Below are positions 52,128 to 62,044 of a stretch of 64,000 bases of DNA, piece after piece. Each line of letters begins with the position of its first letter. Positions within the stretch are counted from its first letter, which is position 1. The stretch is from Coralliovum pocilloporae (GTDB lineage: Bacteria > Pseudomonadota > Alphaproteobacteria > Rhizobiales > Cohaesibacteraceae). The stretch is taken from assembly GCF_030845175.1 (NCBI RefSeq), contig NZ_CP132542.1, forward strand, positions 3,693,501-3,757,500, in the 5' to 3' direction. The position numbers and the translations under genes are program-made. The notes under the pieces are model-generated. The model was not told the origin of the DNA. It ran no database searches and saw only the letters and a list, made by a program, of their open reading frames with translations.

Positions 52128-55100
52128 CAGGTGTCATCCTTCTTTGCATAGGCCGCATACCACCCGAGAGCACCGCGATCGGTGGCGATATTCTGGGTGG
52201 CCGCATCCGGATTGCCGAACAGGGCGATGGTGTTCTGGCCGGGTGGGAACTTCCAGCCGAGAAAACGCAGATAGAAATTGCGGAACCGGAGCACATAGGC
52301 CGGATCAGGTGGCGTGTTCAAAGCACCGTCGGCACTCAGGTCGATGGCCTGAAAACCAAGATCAATGACCCCCTGAAGGGGCAGAAGGGATCTAGCGGAT
52401 TCAACACCCGGCAGTTTCAAGCCGATATTGATGTCAGACCCGGTTGGTGTCGGCGACCAGGCCGCAAGAATTTCAGCGCTGAGGGCGGATGAGGATGACA
52501 GGGCTCCGAGTGTTCCCAGATCCACGTTCAGCACGAGCCCGTACCAGTCTCCGCTAAAGCCCGGCTGGGCCAGCGGTGTTTCCAGCGCCATATAACCCAG
52601 ATCGGCCGGTTTGGTGCTGGCCGGGTTGTAAGTAAGCCCGCCAATCTGCAACGGGAACCGCTGGAAGAAGCTTGTGGGTCGTGTCTTGCTGGCTCCTGCA
52701 TCAAAAGCAATCGCATCAAGATTGAAGACAAAGGTCCGGGTGGAGGGAGTGGCGACCGGGAAGCTCATATCGATCGAGAGCCCGGAAAAGGTCAGATAGC
52801 CATCCTCGATCTGGGCTCCGTTGCGGCTGTAGGTGGGGCCAAAGGAAAAGGCGTCAAAGGCCGGAAAATCGGCAAACCGCAACTTCCCCTGCAGCAGGAA
52901 ACGGGTCTGTGTTGTGGTGCTTGTGGCAGCGTCCGCTGTCTCGGTGACAAACTGCGCCTGATCGAATTCAGTGCTGATCAGCACGGTTGTATTGGTATCC
53001 CCACCCTTGCCGACGGTGCTGTCGGTGAACACATCCGCATGGCTGGAGGTGAAGGAATAGTGGCCGGAAGCCCCCTGACGCTGATAGCTGCCATCCAGAA
53101 TGATGTTGTTGTAATGATCACTGCCCTGCAGGGTGACCAGAGCGCCGAACAGCCGGTTGATGAACAGCTCGATCCGCCCGGCGAAATTGGCGATGGCTGA
53201 ATTCTCGAACAGCACCTGCAGGAGCAGGACTTTGAAATCAAAATCGCTGCTGATATGGGCGATATCCTTGGGCTGGTCATAATTGATGAGGCCGAAAATC
53301 GAGCTTTTCGACTGGCTCAGGGTCCGGTGACTGGTGTCGACCGATATGGGTGTTACCGAGATCCCGACGTGATGGGCGAGGAAGAGGTCCGGCGAGATCC
53401 CTGCAGCCAGCCCGGACAGTTCAGGCGGCACAGAACTGAAGGGCACATTGGCATTGAGAAACAGAATGCCGGTCCAGCCGGGATTGTTCAGCACATTGGT
53501 GACGAAATCATAGAACGGGCTTTCGGTCTTCTTTGCCGCAACATCATCGGTTGCGGTCTTGAAAGCCTGGTTGAGGATCGTCCGGGTATCGGCGAGTGAG
53601 CCGTTGGTCTTGCCCACATCCGGCCAGGCCCAGGACTCCGTGTTCTGGGCAAAGTCATACAGACTGCCCGATGTGAACTTGAAGATCATCACTGTCGGAT
53701 AAGTATGGTTGTCTGCCCAGAGCGCGGGAGACAGCCTGAACCGCCAGCTTTCAATGTCGAGCTGGAAATAGGCCGCGTATTTCGTCACTGTCGGGATATA
53801 CTGGGCGTTCGTCCCGGTCAGAATACCCTGCAGCATGGTGGTGAACGCGGCTTTTGAGGTTTGCGGTGCGCGCGCCGACTGGGATGACAGCAGAGAAATC
53901 ACCGCTGCCGGGATGGCTTCTGCACCGGTCAGCCGGGTGAGGTCACCCAGTACATCCTGGGTAATCCAGTAATTCAGGTCCACATTGTTCTGGAGCAGGG
54001 TACCGTCTGCTGCGACAAGAAAGAGCTGATTGCTCTGCAACGCCTGGCGAAAGGTGTCGCTGGGGGTATTGAAGGCAAGCTGTGGCAATTGCGCTCCCGC
54101 TTGCTCCGGGCTCAGCAGCAGAGCTGTCATGGTGGTGCTGTTGAAGCGGGCCTTGATGCCTTGTGGTGTCACGGCATCATAGTCTCCGGCAGCAAGAACG
54201 GTGCAATCGGTCTGGATATCCGCCAGCGCCATGGCAGAGGCTCTCGGGTGGTTGTTCAGCCCGTCGGTGATGCGGGTGCGCCGTAGCGGGCTGAGAATCT
54301 GGGCCTCAAGCGCCTGCATCAGAGAGAGGTCGCTGGCGCGGGCACCGCGATAGGGCAGGAGCGGGTAGAACGCATCTGCATTGGCACCGAGTGTGCTTGT
54401 CACCAGTTCCAGAAACGTCAGATAGGGCAAGAGCGCCGAATTGTTCTGGTTGTCCGGCCGGATGGCAAAGAAGGAGCTGTCATCGGGCTGGGCATAATAG
54501 GCCGCCTGTCCGGATGCGGGAGATGCGATCAGCGCATATGGTGCGGTTGCCCTGTTGGTGAGTTGCGGTGTCTGTAAGGCATTCTGTACGCCACCGCCGA
54601 GCTGGTTCTGACCGGCGGCTGTATCCGGCGCGGGCGGGAAATCCGGCGCGAAGGCCAACTGGTCCGGTGTAAACGTGACCGGTACGGACTGGCCGGACGA
54701 AAAGCCGAAATACTCAATCCCCGAAACCCCGCCGGTCAGCCGCGCGGCGGGCATGCCGCTTGCGCCTGGCGGCGTTCCGATGGTCATCAGATAGGGGCCT
54801 ATAGGACCAAGATAGAGCGGGTCATCCCCATCAAGCCCGGCAGTGGTATCCGGTCGTTTGTGAAAGGCAAATCCGGCATCAAGCCCGGTCGTCGCGTCGT
54901 GGCCATTAGGGGTCAGGCTGACGCCGTAACCAAGCTGGGTGGTGTAGTGGCAGACCTGGGCGGAGACGTTGCCCCGGTAGACGAGAGATGTCCGCTTCGC
55001 ATCAAGAAGCCCTGCCGGATCACACCGGAAGGTGACGCCTATTGTGGAGGCCGGTGGTGTGGCGAAGATCGGGTAGTGGAGCGACAGAAGCCGCGATTTC

Positions 55101-55774
55101 TGAGGATCGGACTGGTCGGGAACACCAAACCGCAGGCTGATATCCAGGAGGGCATAATCATTGGTGCTGCCATCAAGAACCAGGGATCCGTTCAGCAGGA
55201 ATGTGCCGGCAGTGGCCCCGTTGACTGAGAGAACCGTGGCTCCGTTACTCTGGGGGCTGAGTGGCCACGCGGCTTTTTCTGTTACAAGCTGGAAAGCCGG
55301 ATTGACCGAGCCTGATATGCTGAACCCGTCTGAAGTGGGGGTGATGGTCTGGCCGCCTGATACGCTGAAGCGGTAAGCTCCGAGGGGGAAGACGGTCGGC
55401 CGGTTGAGTGTACCGCTGGCCTGACCGCTCTGTTGGGTGACGTAGAGCGCCCTCGGTTCCCAGGTGTCCCGTGCGGTGGAAGGTCCGGACGCGGATTTCA
55501 GCCAGAAGAACCGGGCATCCGCTCCAAGGCTGGCCACAAGTGAGAGAATTGTCTCGACCAGTTTCGGCTCGTCTGCGCTGGTTGGTTTCTGCGCAATCGA
55601 GACATAGTAACCGGGATAGGTCTGCCAGGATTGCGGCAGGGTCAGGCTGGCCGGTGCGCCGGTCGTTGTTGGATAGAGAACCAGCCCGAAAGCGCCCGAA
55701 GAGGACCAGACACCACCGTCGAGCCAGTAAAGGCTCGGGCTTCCGGTCGACTGTGAAAACTGGGGTGCTGGCAC
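52127..55774 (-). CDS. Unrecognised 1215-aa protein of the giant-gene operon
   Basis: I do not recognise this protein. It has no signal peptide, no membrane helix and few Cys. The composition is rich in Ser, Thr, Gly, Ala and Asn, and predicted beta strands dominate residues 1-420 and 940-1215. A more helical stretch covers about 440-900 (for example LMQALEAQILSPLRR, and IELFINRLFGALVTL near 880). Strand patterns such as LRFRNFYLRFLGWKF near the C-terminus resemble, weakly, the N-terminal part of the 4120-aa protein. Start and stop are clean: 16 bp from the Fn3-like gene, and overlapping the nuclease gene by one base. It is likely a structural partner of the other products. Confidence 0.82.
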   Translation of the reverse strand: MPAPQFSQSTGSPSLYWLDGGVWSSSGAFGLVLYPTTTGAPASLTLPQSWQTYPGYYVSIAQKPTSADEPKLVETILSLVASLGADARFFWLKSASGPSTARDTWEPRALYVTQQSGQASGTLNRPTVFPLGAYRFSVSGGQTITPTSDGFSISGSVNPAFQLVTEKAAWPLSPQSNGATVLSVNGATAGTFLLNGSLVLDGSTNDYALLDISLRFGVPDQSDPQKSRLLSLHYPIFATPPASTIGVTFRCDPAGLLDAKRTSLVYRGNVSAQVCHYTTQLGYGVSLTPNGHDATTGLDAGFAFHKRPDTTAGLDGDDPLYLGPIGPYLMTIGTPPGASGMPAARLTGGVSGIEYFGFSSGQSVPVTFTPDQLAFAPDFPPAPDTAAGQNQLGGGVQNALQTPQLTNRATAPYALIASPASGQAAYYAQPDDSSFFAIRPDNQNNSALLPYLTFLELVTSTLGANADAFYPLLPYRGARASDLSLMQALEAQILSPLRRTRITDGLNNHPRASAMALADIQTDCTVLAAGDYDAVTPQGIKARFNSTTMTALLLSPEQAGAQLPQLAFNTPSDTFRQALQSNQLFLVAADGTLLQNNVDLNYWITQDVLGDLTRLTGAEAIPAAVISLLSSQSARAPQTSKAAFTTMLQGILTGTNAQYIPTVTKYAAYFQLDIESWRFRLSPALWADNHTYPTVMIFKFTSGSLYDFAQNTESWAWPDVGKTNGSLADTRTILNQAFKTATDDVAAKKTESPFYDFVTNVLNNPGWTGILFLNANVPFSSVPPELSGLAAGISPDLFLAHHVGISVTPISVDTSHRTLSQSKSSIFGLINYDQPKDIAHISSDFDFKVLLLQVLFENSAIANFAGRIELFINRLFGALVTLQGSDHYNNIILDGSYQRQGASGHYSFTSSHADVFTDSTVGKGGDTNTTVLISTEFDQAQFVTETADAATSTTTQTRFLLQGKLRFADFPAFDAFSFGPTYSRNGAQIEDGYLTFSGLSIDMSFPVATPSTRTFVFNLDAIAFDAGASKTRPTSFFQRFPLQIGGLTYNPASTKPADLGYMALETPLAQPGFSGDWYGLVLNVDLGTLGALSSSSALSAEILAAWSPTPTGSDINIGLKLPGVESARSLLPLQGVIDLGFQAIDLSADGALNTPPDPAYVLRFRNFYLRFLGWKFPPGQNTIALFGNPDAATQNIATDRGALGWYAAYAKKDDT

Positions 55775-55790
55775 GGTGCTGGTCTTTCCG

Positions 55791-58700
55791 CTAGGGGGCT
55801 ACGGTCTGGCTGCCTTTCAGTGAAATCTGGTCGCCGCCGACCACCGGCATATCCAGCGGCCAGTAGAGCGGCGTGAGATTGCCGAGGTCGCTGTTCGTCA
55901 GATTGATCGGATCAAGGGACAGGCTGGGTGCAATATCGGGATAGGCGAAGAGGTTGGCGCTGGCCCGAGTCATGGCAATCTGGTCGCCGCCATTGCCGCC
56001 GAAATAGGGCGCCAGTCCCTGAGCGCTCAGCAGTTGCCGGACTGTGGTGCCGAGCGGCACCCAGCGCTGTTCCGACTGTATGGCAATGTTGATGAGCGGT
56101 GTAATGGCTGAGCGGCCCCTGAAATAGGTGAGGAAATAGTCGTTGCTGTTGGGGAAGGTGCCGGAGGTCGCATAGGCCTGGGTGATTGTGTCGAGCTTCT
56201 TCCAGGTGGCTGCGCCCGCAAGAGCCACATTGCTCTCTGCCGAGTTGGAGCCGGTGCTGCCTGATGAGAGGAAATCCGCTGGATAGAACAGCCGGTAATA
56301 GGCCTGCCGGTTCTGCCCGTCGAAGAAGTCAATGGCACCGGCGGCAACGGGTGTCTTGTCGGTGCCGGTGCCGCTGCCGGGATACATCAGCGACAGGAAG
56401 GTATCGACCGAGAGGCTCCGGTTTGGTCCGGCTGCCAGTGTGCTGGCACCGGATTGCGGGATGGCCGAGGCAAGATCCATGATCTCCGTACCCGTTGCCA
56501 CATATCCGTTCTTCTCGTTTGTGCCGCCAACGGGCGACTGATAGACCGCATTGGACACCTGCAGGCGGGTGCCCGGGGTCAGGTCGGCAACGCGCAGACT
56601 GTTGTCGTGCCAGAGGCCATAGCGATAGTAGAGCACTTCCTCGAAAGTCTGTGGCATGGCCTCGGCAATCATCTGCCGGAGAAGGGCAATAGCCCAGGGG
56701 AAGACGCCTGTATCCTCCACATCGTTCAGGAAACCGATATAGCTGGTCCGGAGCGAGGTTCTGACACCGTTTGAGCCGAGCGTTGTCCAGGCATCGGTGC
56801 CGATGGTGAGCTTGTAGGGCAGAGCCGAGCCGGATGGGGACGGGGAAAGTTTGAACGCATTGGCGGATGTGGATGACACTGTTGGGTTTGCAGACCCTGT
56901 AAACGGCTTTGGCAGATAGAGCTCGATGACATTGCCGGAGACGTCATTGAGGGTCTGGTACGTGCCTGAGCGGAACAGATAGGGCGGGTCACCGGCTGCC
57001 TTGACGCCGGTGCCATAGCCATATCCTGCCAGCACAGGCTTCTGTGCCGTGCCGGGCTGACCCGTTACCGTGGCCGCTGATCCGTTCTGCCCCGATGCGG
57101 CCCTGATGCTGACGGCAACGTTTGCCCCGAACGGATAGGAAATGCTCGACGTGGTGATCGCGGTTGATGCGCTGTTTGCGCCGGATACATAGGTGTCGGG
57201 TATGGCGGGTGAACCGCCGGCGACCGAGACCACATAGCCGCCGGTGCCGGGCCCGGGTTTCGGTTGCCACGCCACATGCAGCTTGCTGCCATCATAGGCG
57301 GCACTGGTCAGGGTCGGGATGGATGATGGCACCGCCATATCCGCAGAACCCGGGGTCAGGCTGTGTGGGCCGATGCCGGTTATCCGTGCCGTCACAGCAG
57401 CACCGTCGGGTATGCCCACATCAATGGTAAAGGGCTGGGCAAACGGGTTGGCCGTGGCCACAAAGCTCTTCCGGGCCAGAAGGCCGCCATCCGCAAAAAC
57501 ATCTAGCCAGTAGATGTTGCCCTGAGAGACCGCGCCCACATCGGCATGAAGGGACAGGGTTTTGCCGTCATAGCTGCCGCTCGACACGCTGGCCTGTGCC
57601 AGAATGCTCACGGACCGTGCCGGGCCCGTACAATGGGCATTTTTGGGTGTGATAGTGAGCGTCCCGGCTTCGAGAAACTCAGCCGGAGTGGGCCCGCTAT
57701 AGCGTGTTCCGTCGACGGTGACACTGGCCGTGTGGCTGGCAGACGTGGTGGCTTTCAGCTCATAGGTCTCTATCGCGGCCGTATCATCCGCCGTCCAGGC
57801 GAGATCCATGCCGCTGGTGCCGAGTTCCGCGCTCAACAGGGCTGGAGTCTGAAGGATCAGCTCGGCAGCGCCTGAAAGCGGCCCGGCTGCTATCTTGTCG
57901 GCGCTGATCAGCCGTGCCTGCAGGCCGTATTTCTGGGTCTTGTCACTGGGTGTGGTGAAGCTGACGCCGGTTGCGGTGGCCCCTGACGGAGTATCCACCA
58001 CCGTGCCATCAATGGTCAGCAGGGCTTCCACCGTGCCGCTGCCGGCTGTGGTCCAGGTGGCCGTGACCGTGCTTGCGGTGACGGTTGCCAGCCCCATGGT
58101 GATGACATCGGTAATCAGGTCAACGGCTGTGCTGGCCGCACTGTTGCGCAGGGCAGATGTGCCGGTAACGGTGACCGCCGCCCCTGCGGCATCTGCCTTG
58201 GCCAGCGGTATGGAGAGAACCGTTTCCGACCCGGTCGTAACGGTCAGCTTGTTGGTGCTGCCATGGGCAACTTTCACCAGATAACCGTCAAGATAGGGAA
58301 GGCTCGCCGCCGACCAGGCAAGATGCAGCTGTTCGCCATCATAGACGACGGACTTGAGCACCGGTGCCGCAAGGGTGGGCAATGTTACGGAATGGCTGGC
58401 GGATATTGTTCCCTGAATGATGCCGATTGTCGGGCGGGCAGTTACCGACCAGGTCTTGGACAGATCCAGATTGCACGGAATGCGGACGGGCATGCTTGGC
58501 CCTGCGGTGAAATGTTGCGGCGTCGTGCCATCCGTCACGGTGATGGCGTAGCCGTCCGCTGCGGTCTCAGAGGCAAAGGCAAGGTCGAGGGTCAGGATTT
58601 CGCCGTCATAGTCCGCCGCGCTGACCGTTGGCGTGGCAAGCGGTATGGAAACCGGAGAGGATGCCGGACCGGTGCTGGTCTTTGAGTTGGTGCTGGTCAC

Positions 58701-59900
58701 CATTCTGGCTTCAATGGCATAGACGCTGTCTGCTGCCGGGCTGATATTGGACCAGGTCACTGTGGCGGGAGCCGCACTCAGGGTTTGCGGTGTGCCTGCA
58801 ACGCCATTTGTGTAGAGCGTCGCCACCAGCTGATTGCTTGTGGAGAGGGCGGATGGTGTGGCGAATGTTGCGGCAATCGAGCTTTTCTGGCTGGCAGATG
58901 TGACAGACACGGAAACCGGTTCGGGAGCCAGAGCGCCAAGGGCAATGGATGTGCCATTGGCCCCGACGAAGCTGTCATAGATGGTCCGGGCCGCAAGTGA
59001 CGGGCTGGCGACGGTGCTGATGTCGCCTGTTACCAGAGCCCCGCCAGTCGCACCGCCCATGGCGGACATCACAACAGACGTGCCGGACAGCAGCATCAGC
59101 TCATAGCGTGGCAGGGTGACAATGGTTCCTGCCGGAACGGTGGGGGCGGTCCAGGTCGCTTCGGCGCGGTTGCCGTCAAAACTGATGGCGGACAGGGTTG
59201 GAGCATGGGCCGGGATGATCTGCGGCGGGCTGGGCGGGCCGATGGAATAGGGGCTGGCAAAGCCGCCTGTACTGGTGCCTGTGATTGGCTGGATGGGGGA
59301 GATCCGGACCGCGAAACTGTCTGTGGCAAGGGAAGCGCTGACGCTGGCATTGGCATCTGACCCCAGATAATAGTCTCCGGTCAGGGCGTTTTTGGTGAGG
59401 TTGATAAGCTGCAGATAAATCCCGCCGATCTGTGAACCACTCGGAATATCCCAGGAGAAGTCAAAACCTGATGAGGTGACCGTCAGTTCCCGGACGCGTG
59501 CCTGCTGGGTGATGACAGGCGCTGACGCGATATTGGCCGGGTTGGACCAGTCGAGATCCTGCGGTTTTTTGCCGGAGGCCGCGAACTGGACCTGCATGGT
59601 ATAGGACAGGGTTGATGCCAGCGGACGCGGATTGAGCACGCGGACCGCGTTGGCTGTCGCACCGGTTCCATAGGCTATGGGTGTCTCGTTTTCCAGAAGC
59701 TGGGCATAAGCCACGTCACCGGCTGGAACGCCGGTGCCGGTCAGTGAGGCGATAACGCCCGTTTCCGTAAAGCCCATCGGTCGTGGCGCGAACGGGTCCA
59801 CATAGACCACAGAGACGAATGTGTTGGCAGCGTTCAGCAGGGTTACGAGAACCGTCTGCCTTGGTGTCAGCGCAGCAACAAGCTCCTGTTCTTTATCCAT
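55791..59900 (-). CDS. 1369-aa protein with fibronectin-III-like repeats
   Basis: The region from about residue 100 to 960 consists of seven to eight beta-sandwich repeats of 85-95 aa, each recognisable by a Y/F-DG-x-x-L-x-L-x-W opening (DYDGEILTLDL at 424, VYDGEQLHLAW at 511, SYDGKTLSLHA at 767, AYDGSKLHVAW at 864; SFDGNRAEATW at about 238) and a later GYxVxV strand, typical of Fn3-like modules. Residues 960-1369 form a different, unrecognised domain (for example GFLNDVEDTGVFPWAIALLR; FEEVLYYRYGLWHDNSLRV; QAYYRLFYPADFL). There is no signal peptide. It lies 147 bp after the Hint-protein gene and 16 bp before the 1215-aa gene. It is probably a surface or scaffold protein, though the export route is not evident. 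Confidence 0.83.
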   Translation of the reverse strand: MDKEQELVAALTPRQTVLVTLLNAANTFVSVVYVDPFAPRPMGFTETGVIASLTGTGVPAGDVAYAQLLENETPIAYGTGATANAVRVLNPRPLASTLSYTMQVQFAASGKKPQDLDWSNPANIASAPVITQQARVRELTVTSSGFDFSWDIPSGSQIGGIYLQLINLTKNALTGDYYLGSDANASVSASLATDSFAVRISPIQPITGTSTGGFASPYSIGPPSPPQIIPAHAPTLSAISFDGNRAEATWTAPTVPAGTIVTLPRYELMLLSGTSVVMSAMGGATGGALVTGDISTVASPSLAARTIYDSFVGANGTSIALGALAPEPVSVSVTSASQKSSIAATFATPSALSTSNQLVATLYTNGVAGTPQTLSAAPATVTWSNISPAADSVYAIEARMVTSTNSKTSTGPASSPVSIPLATPTVSAADYDGEILTLDLAFASETAADGYAITVTDGTTPQHFTAGPSMPVRIPCNLDLSKTWSVTARPTIGIIQGTISASHSVTLPTLAAPVLKSVVYDGEQLHLAWSAASLPYLDGYLVKVAHGSTNKLTVTTGSETVLSIPLAKADAAGAAVTVTGTSALRNSAASTAVDLITDVITMGLATVTASTVTATWTTAGSGTVEALLTIDGTVVDTPSGATATGVSFTTPSDKTQKYGLQARLISADKIAAGPLSGAAELILQTPALLSAELGTSGMDLAWTADDTAAIETYELKATTSASHTASVTVDGTRYSGPTPAEFLEAGTLTITPKNAHCTGPARSVSILAQASVSSGSYDGKTLSLHADVGAVSQGNIYWLDVFADGGLLARKSFVATANPFAQPFTIDVGIPDGAAVTARITGIGPHSLTPGSADMAVPSSIPTLTSAAYDGSKLHVAWQPKPGPGTGGYVVSVAGGSPAIPDTYVSGANSASTAITTSSISYPFGANVAVSIRAASGQNGSAATVTGQPGTAQKPVLAGYGYGTGVKAAGDPPYLFRSGTYQTLNDVSGNVIELYLPKPFTGSANPTVSSTSANAFKLSPSPSGSALPYKLTIGTDAWTTLGSNGVRTSLRTSYIGFLNDVEDTGVFPWAIALLRQMIAEAMPQTFEEVLYYRYGLWHDNSLRVADLTPGTRLQVSNAVYQSPVGGTNEKNGYVATGTEIMDLASAIPQSGASTLAAGPNRSLSVDTFLSLMYPGSGTGTDKTPVAAGAIDFFDGQNRQAYYRLFYPADFLSSGSTGSNSAESNVALAGAATWKKLDTITQAYATSGTFPNSNDYFLTYFRGRSAITPLINIAIQSEQRWVPLGTTVRQLLSAQGLAPYFGGNGGDQIAMTRASANLFAYPDIAPSLSLDPINLTNSDLGNLTPLYWPLDMPVVGGDQISLKGSQTVAP

Positions 59901-59997
59901 GGATCACCCGTTTCAAAGAAGGGGAGGGAGCCCTGATCAGACAAACAGAAAAGAGATGGTCATGAAGACATCCGAAGCTCAGCCTGCTTCCCTCCAG

Positions 59998-60019
59998 AGA
60001 CCCGGAAAATTCCGGGTCT
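59998..60019 (-). other. Hairpin in the gap between the Hint and Fn3-like genes
   Basis: A perfect inverted repeat with 10-bp arms (AGACCCGGAA/TTCCGGGTCT) and a 2-bp centre lies 28 bp after the Hint gene stop. No T-run follows on the minus strand, so it may modulate rather than stop transcription into the downstream giant genes. Confidence 0.5.
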
Positions 60020-60047
60020 GAACAGGGTGAACTCCGGGACCCGGCAC

Positions 60048-61721
60048 CTAGTATGATGTGCCGTATTTGGCGTTGTCTTCATGGATCATCCGGAGTGTGC
60101 TGGCATAATCCTGATGCCATTCCTCGGACAGGCGCGGCAGCATGTAATCAAGAGAATGGGTGTTGGCGTGCCGTGCTGTTTCCATGCTCTCGAAATCGCC
60201 GACCGCAATGCCGTTGACGAAGAAGGTGCCAACGGTTCCACCCAGACCGGCTCTCCGGTCATGCTCATCAACCAGCTTCAGATTGCAGAAGACCCCGTCA
60301 TAGTCCGAGGGCTGACAGAAGACGACACTGTCCACGCCTTCTTCGGTGATCACCGGCATGCCCTGCTTGAGGTCGCAGGCGTGAACCAGTCCGTTGGGTG
60401 TCATGACCGGGTGACCGCCGGTCAGAATGACGTTGAAGCCGCTTCTGGTATGCAGCTCCAGCACCGCATCCAGCGGGTTGTCGCTTCCGGCAACCTTGTG
60501 CAGGCCACGTGTTGTCGCCTCCACACCAAGCCCGCCGCCATGGGCGGTTCTGACACGCTTTGTGTTATCCACCTGTTCAAGCGGGCTGTGTGACCCGTCT
60601 TCCAGCGTCACCGCCGCATCGGCTGCGACGCAATGCCACCAGAATTTCAGATTGGCGATCTGCACACAGTTCACCGATGGCTGTTCCGGCCAGTCATAGC
60701 TGCAGACATTGAAGGTGAATGTAGGCGCAGCGATATTGTTCACCGGAATGACGAACTGGAAGAAGAAGGCCGACACCGTGTCCCGGGCTGCTGCCAGTGG
60801 CTGATACTGAAGCGACGTGCTGTCATCATTGGCGTTAAACGGATAGCTCCAGCTCACCACATTGGTTGAGGTGTTGCCGGTCACCTGACTGGTGATGGAC
60901 TGGCTGGACTCATGCTGTGAATAGGATTTGCCGGTTACCGAATACAGCCTGGTTGTCAGGCCGAGCCCCTGGGTGAAATTGCCGGTGTTCGGGTCCACAT
61001 GGTTCAGCGGCTGCTGGGTGTTGACATTGCCGACAAAGGGCACAAGCAGGATAGGAGTATTGTTGGTATCCTGCGGATAGAAGTAGTCCAGGTCCACGCC
61101 GGTCTGCTGCCGCCCCAGGCCGATTTCAATATAGCCGTTGCCGGTATGGATGATCTTGGGTGCATCAATCGTGGCCGGGACGGTCTGGACATTGAGAGCG
61201 GCAGGCTGGACATTGCTCACCAGAGCGAATTGTGGTGCTGCACCGGATTCTGGAACCGTATGGCTGAAGCCGATTGTCCGCACATTGGCCGGAGCCGGTT
61301 TTGCCGAAGCGGTGCGGGTTGCTGCAGGGGTCAGGCCACCGCCAACCCGGTTGCCATAGCCCTGGGCCAGGATTTCGCCCGTATCCGGATCCATCGCCAG
61401 TGCAAGGCTGCCGGACATCAGGGAGCCGTCAGCATGATGGTGCCAGACGCGGGCTGTGGCCCTGCCACAAGTGTCTGCGCCGGAATCGACAATGTGCAAC
61501 TGCTGGGCGGTGTCGCTGTTTGGCTTGGATGACGCGCCATCTTCCACATGCTGGAAAAGTCGCGGATGGGTCTTCTCAGTTTTTCCACTGAGGTTCAGCA
61601 AACGTTTGATAACGGCCTTGTGTATGGGTATGGCCGGATTGAGTATTATCGGTGAATTGTCATCAAGCTCATTGGACAGACTGAGTAATTCATGCGTGTC
61701 TTCATTTTTGCAATCAGACAT
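60048..61721 (-). CDS. 557-aa protein with a Hint (hedgehog/intein) domain
   Basis: Residues 1-355 are unrecognised: a polar start, a short motif MDPDTGEILAQGYGN (about 117) and a beta-rich domain (YIEIGLGRQQTGVDLDYFYP). A Hint domain covers about 361-510: it opens with a Cys (FWWHCVAADAAVTLEDG), has the block-B His in LTGGHPVMTPNG (about 436), LKQGMPVITEEG, and ends TFFVNGIAVGD. Hint domains cleave or splice the polypeptide at the opening Cys, so this protein may release its first 360 residues or attach them to something. Only about 50 residues follow, too short for a typical toxin domain. It is the first gene of the five-gene unit; GGGAGGGGGC precedes the ATG. Confidence 0.8.
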   Translation of the reverse strand: MSDCKNEDTHELLSLSNELDDNSPIILNPAIPIHKAVIKRLLNLSGKTEKTHPRLFQHVEDGASSKPNSDTAQQLHIVDSGADTCGRATARVWHHHADGSLMSGSLALAMDPDTGEILAQGYGNRVGGGLTPAATRTASAKPAPANVRTIGFSHTVPESGAAPQFALVSNVQPAALNVQTVPATIDAPKIIHTGNGYIEIGLGRQQTGVDLDYFYPQDTNNTPILLVPFVGNVNTQQPLNHVDPNTGNFTQGLGLTTRLYSVTGKSYSQHESSQSITSQVTGNTSTNVVSWSYPFNANDDSTSLQYQPLAAARDTVSAFFFQFVIPVNNIAAPTFTFNVCSYDWPEQPSVNCVQIANLKFWWHCVAADAAVTLEDGSHSPLEQVDNTKRVRTAHGGGLGVEATTRGLHKVAGSDNPLDAVLELHTRSGFNVILTGGHPVMTPNGLVHACDLKQGMPVITEEGVDSVVFCQPSDYDGVFCNLKLVDEHDRRAGLGGTVGTFFVNGIAVGDFESMETARHANTHSLDYMLPRLSEEWHQDYASTLRMIHEDNAKYGTSY

Positions 61722-62044
61722 AATTGCCCCCTCCCGTAAAGAAAATTTCTTAATTCGAGGCGGAGCTTATTATTTTTTCTTATATTAGAGGTAGCGTAAG
61801 GGATTTTTATGACATTTAAAAGTAGTATAAATTACATTTGTCCCCTGGTTCTGGCGCGCCTGTGCATCCATCACATGATCTGTTTATTGCAACCTTATGG
61901 AGAATCAGAAAGAATCGCCTTAGGGTCAAGACTCATTGCTGGCGCCTATTCTGTTTATCAGGAAAGGGCAGATTGGGCGCAAACAAGAGCGCAGGACAGG
62001 TGGACCCTATTCAAGCTGTTGTTTGTGGCCAGGCTGCGCTTCCC
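61722..62044. promoter_or_regulatory. Promoter region of the giant-gene operon
   Basis: The AT-rich stretch at 61735-61815 lies just upstream of the Hint gene and includes, on the minus strand, TAATAT (a -10 candidate) near 61790. It is the only sizeable upstream region for the five-gene unit. A plus-strand ORF of 124 codons starts at 61809, but it runs through the interspersed repeat and I do not regard it as a gene. Confidence 0.45.

Noticed and set aside
38269-61721. Extracellular contractile injection system or phage tail locus
   Set aside because: LysM-type proteins occur in such systems, but there is no sheath, tube, baseplate or AAA ATPase gene in the window.
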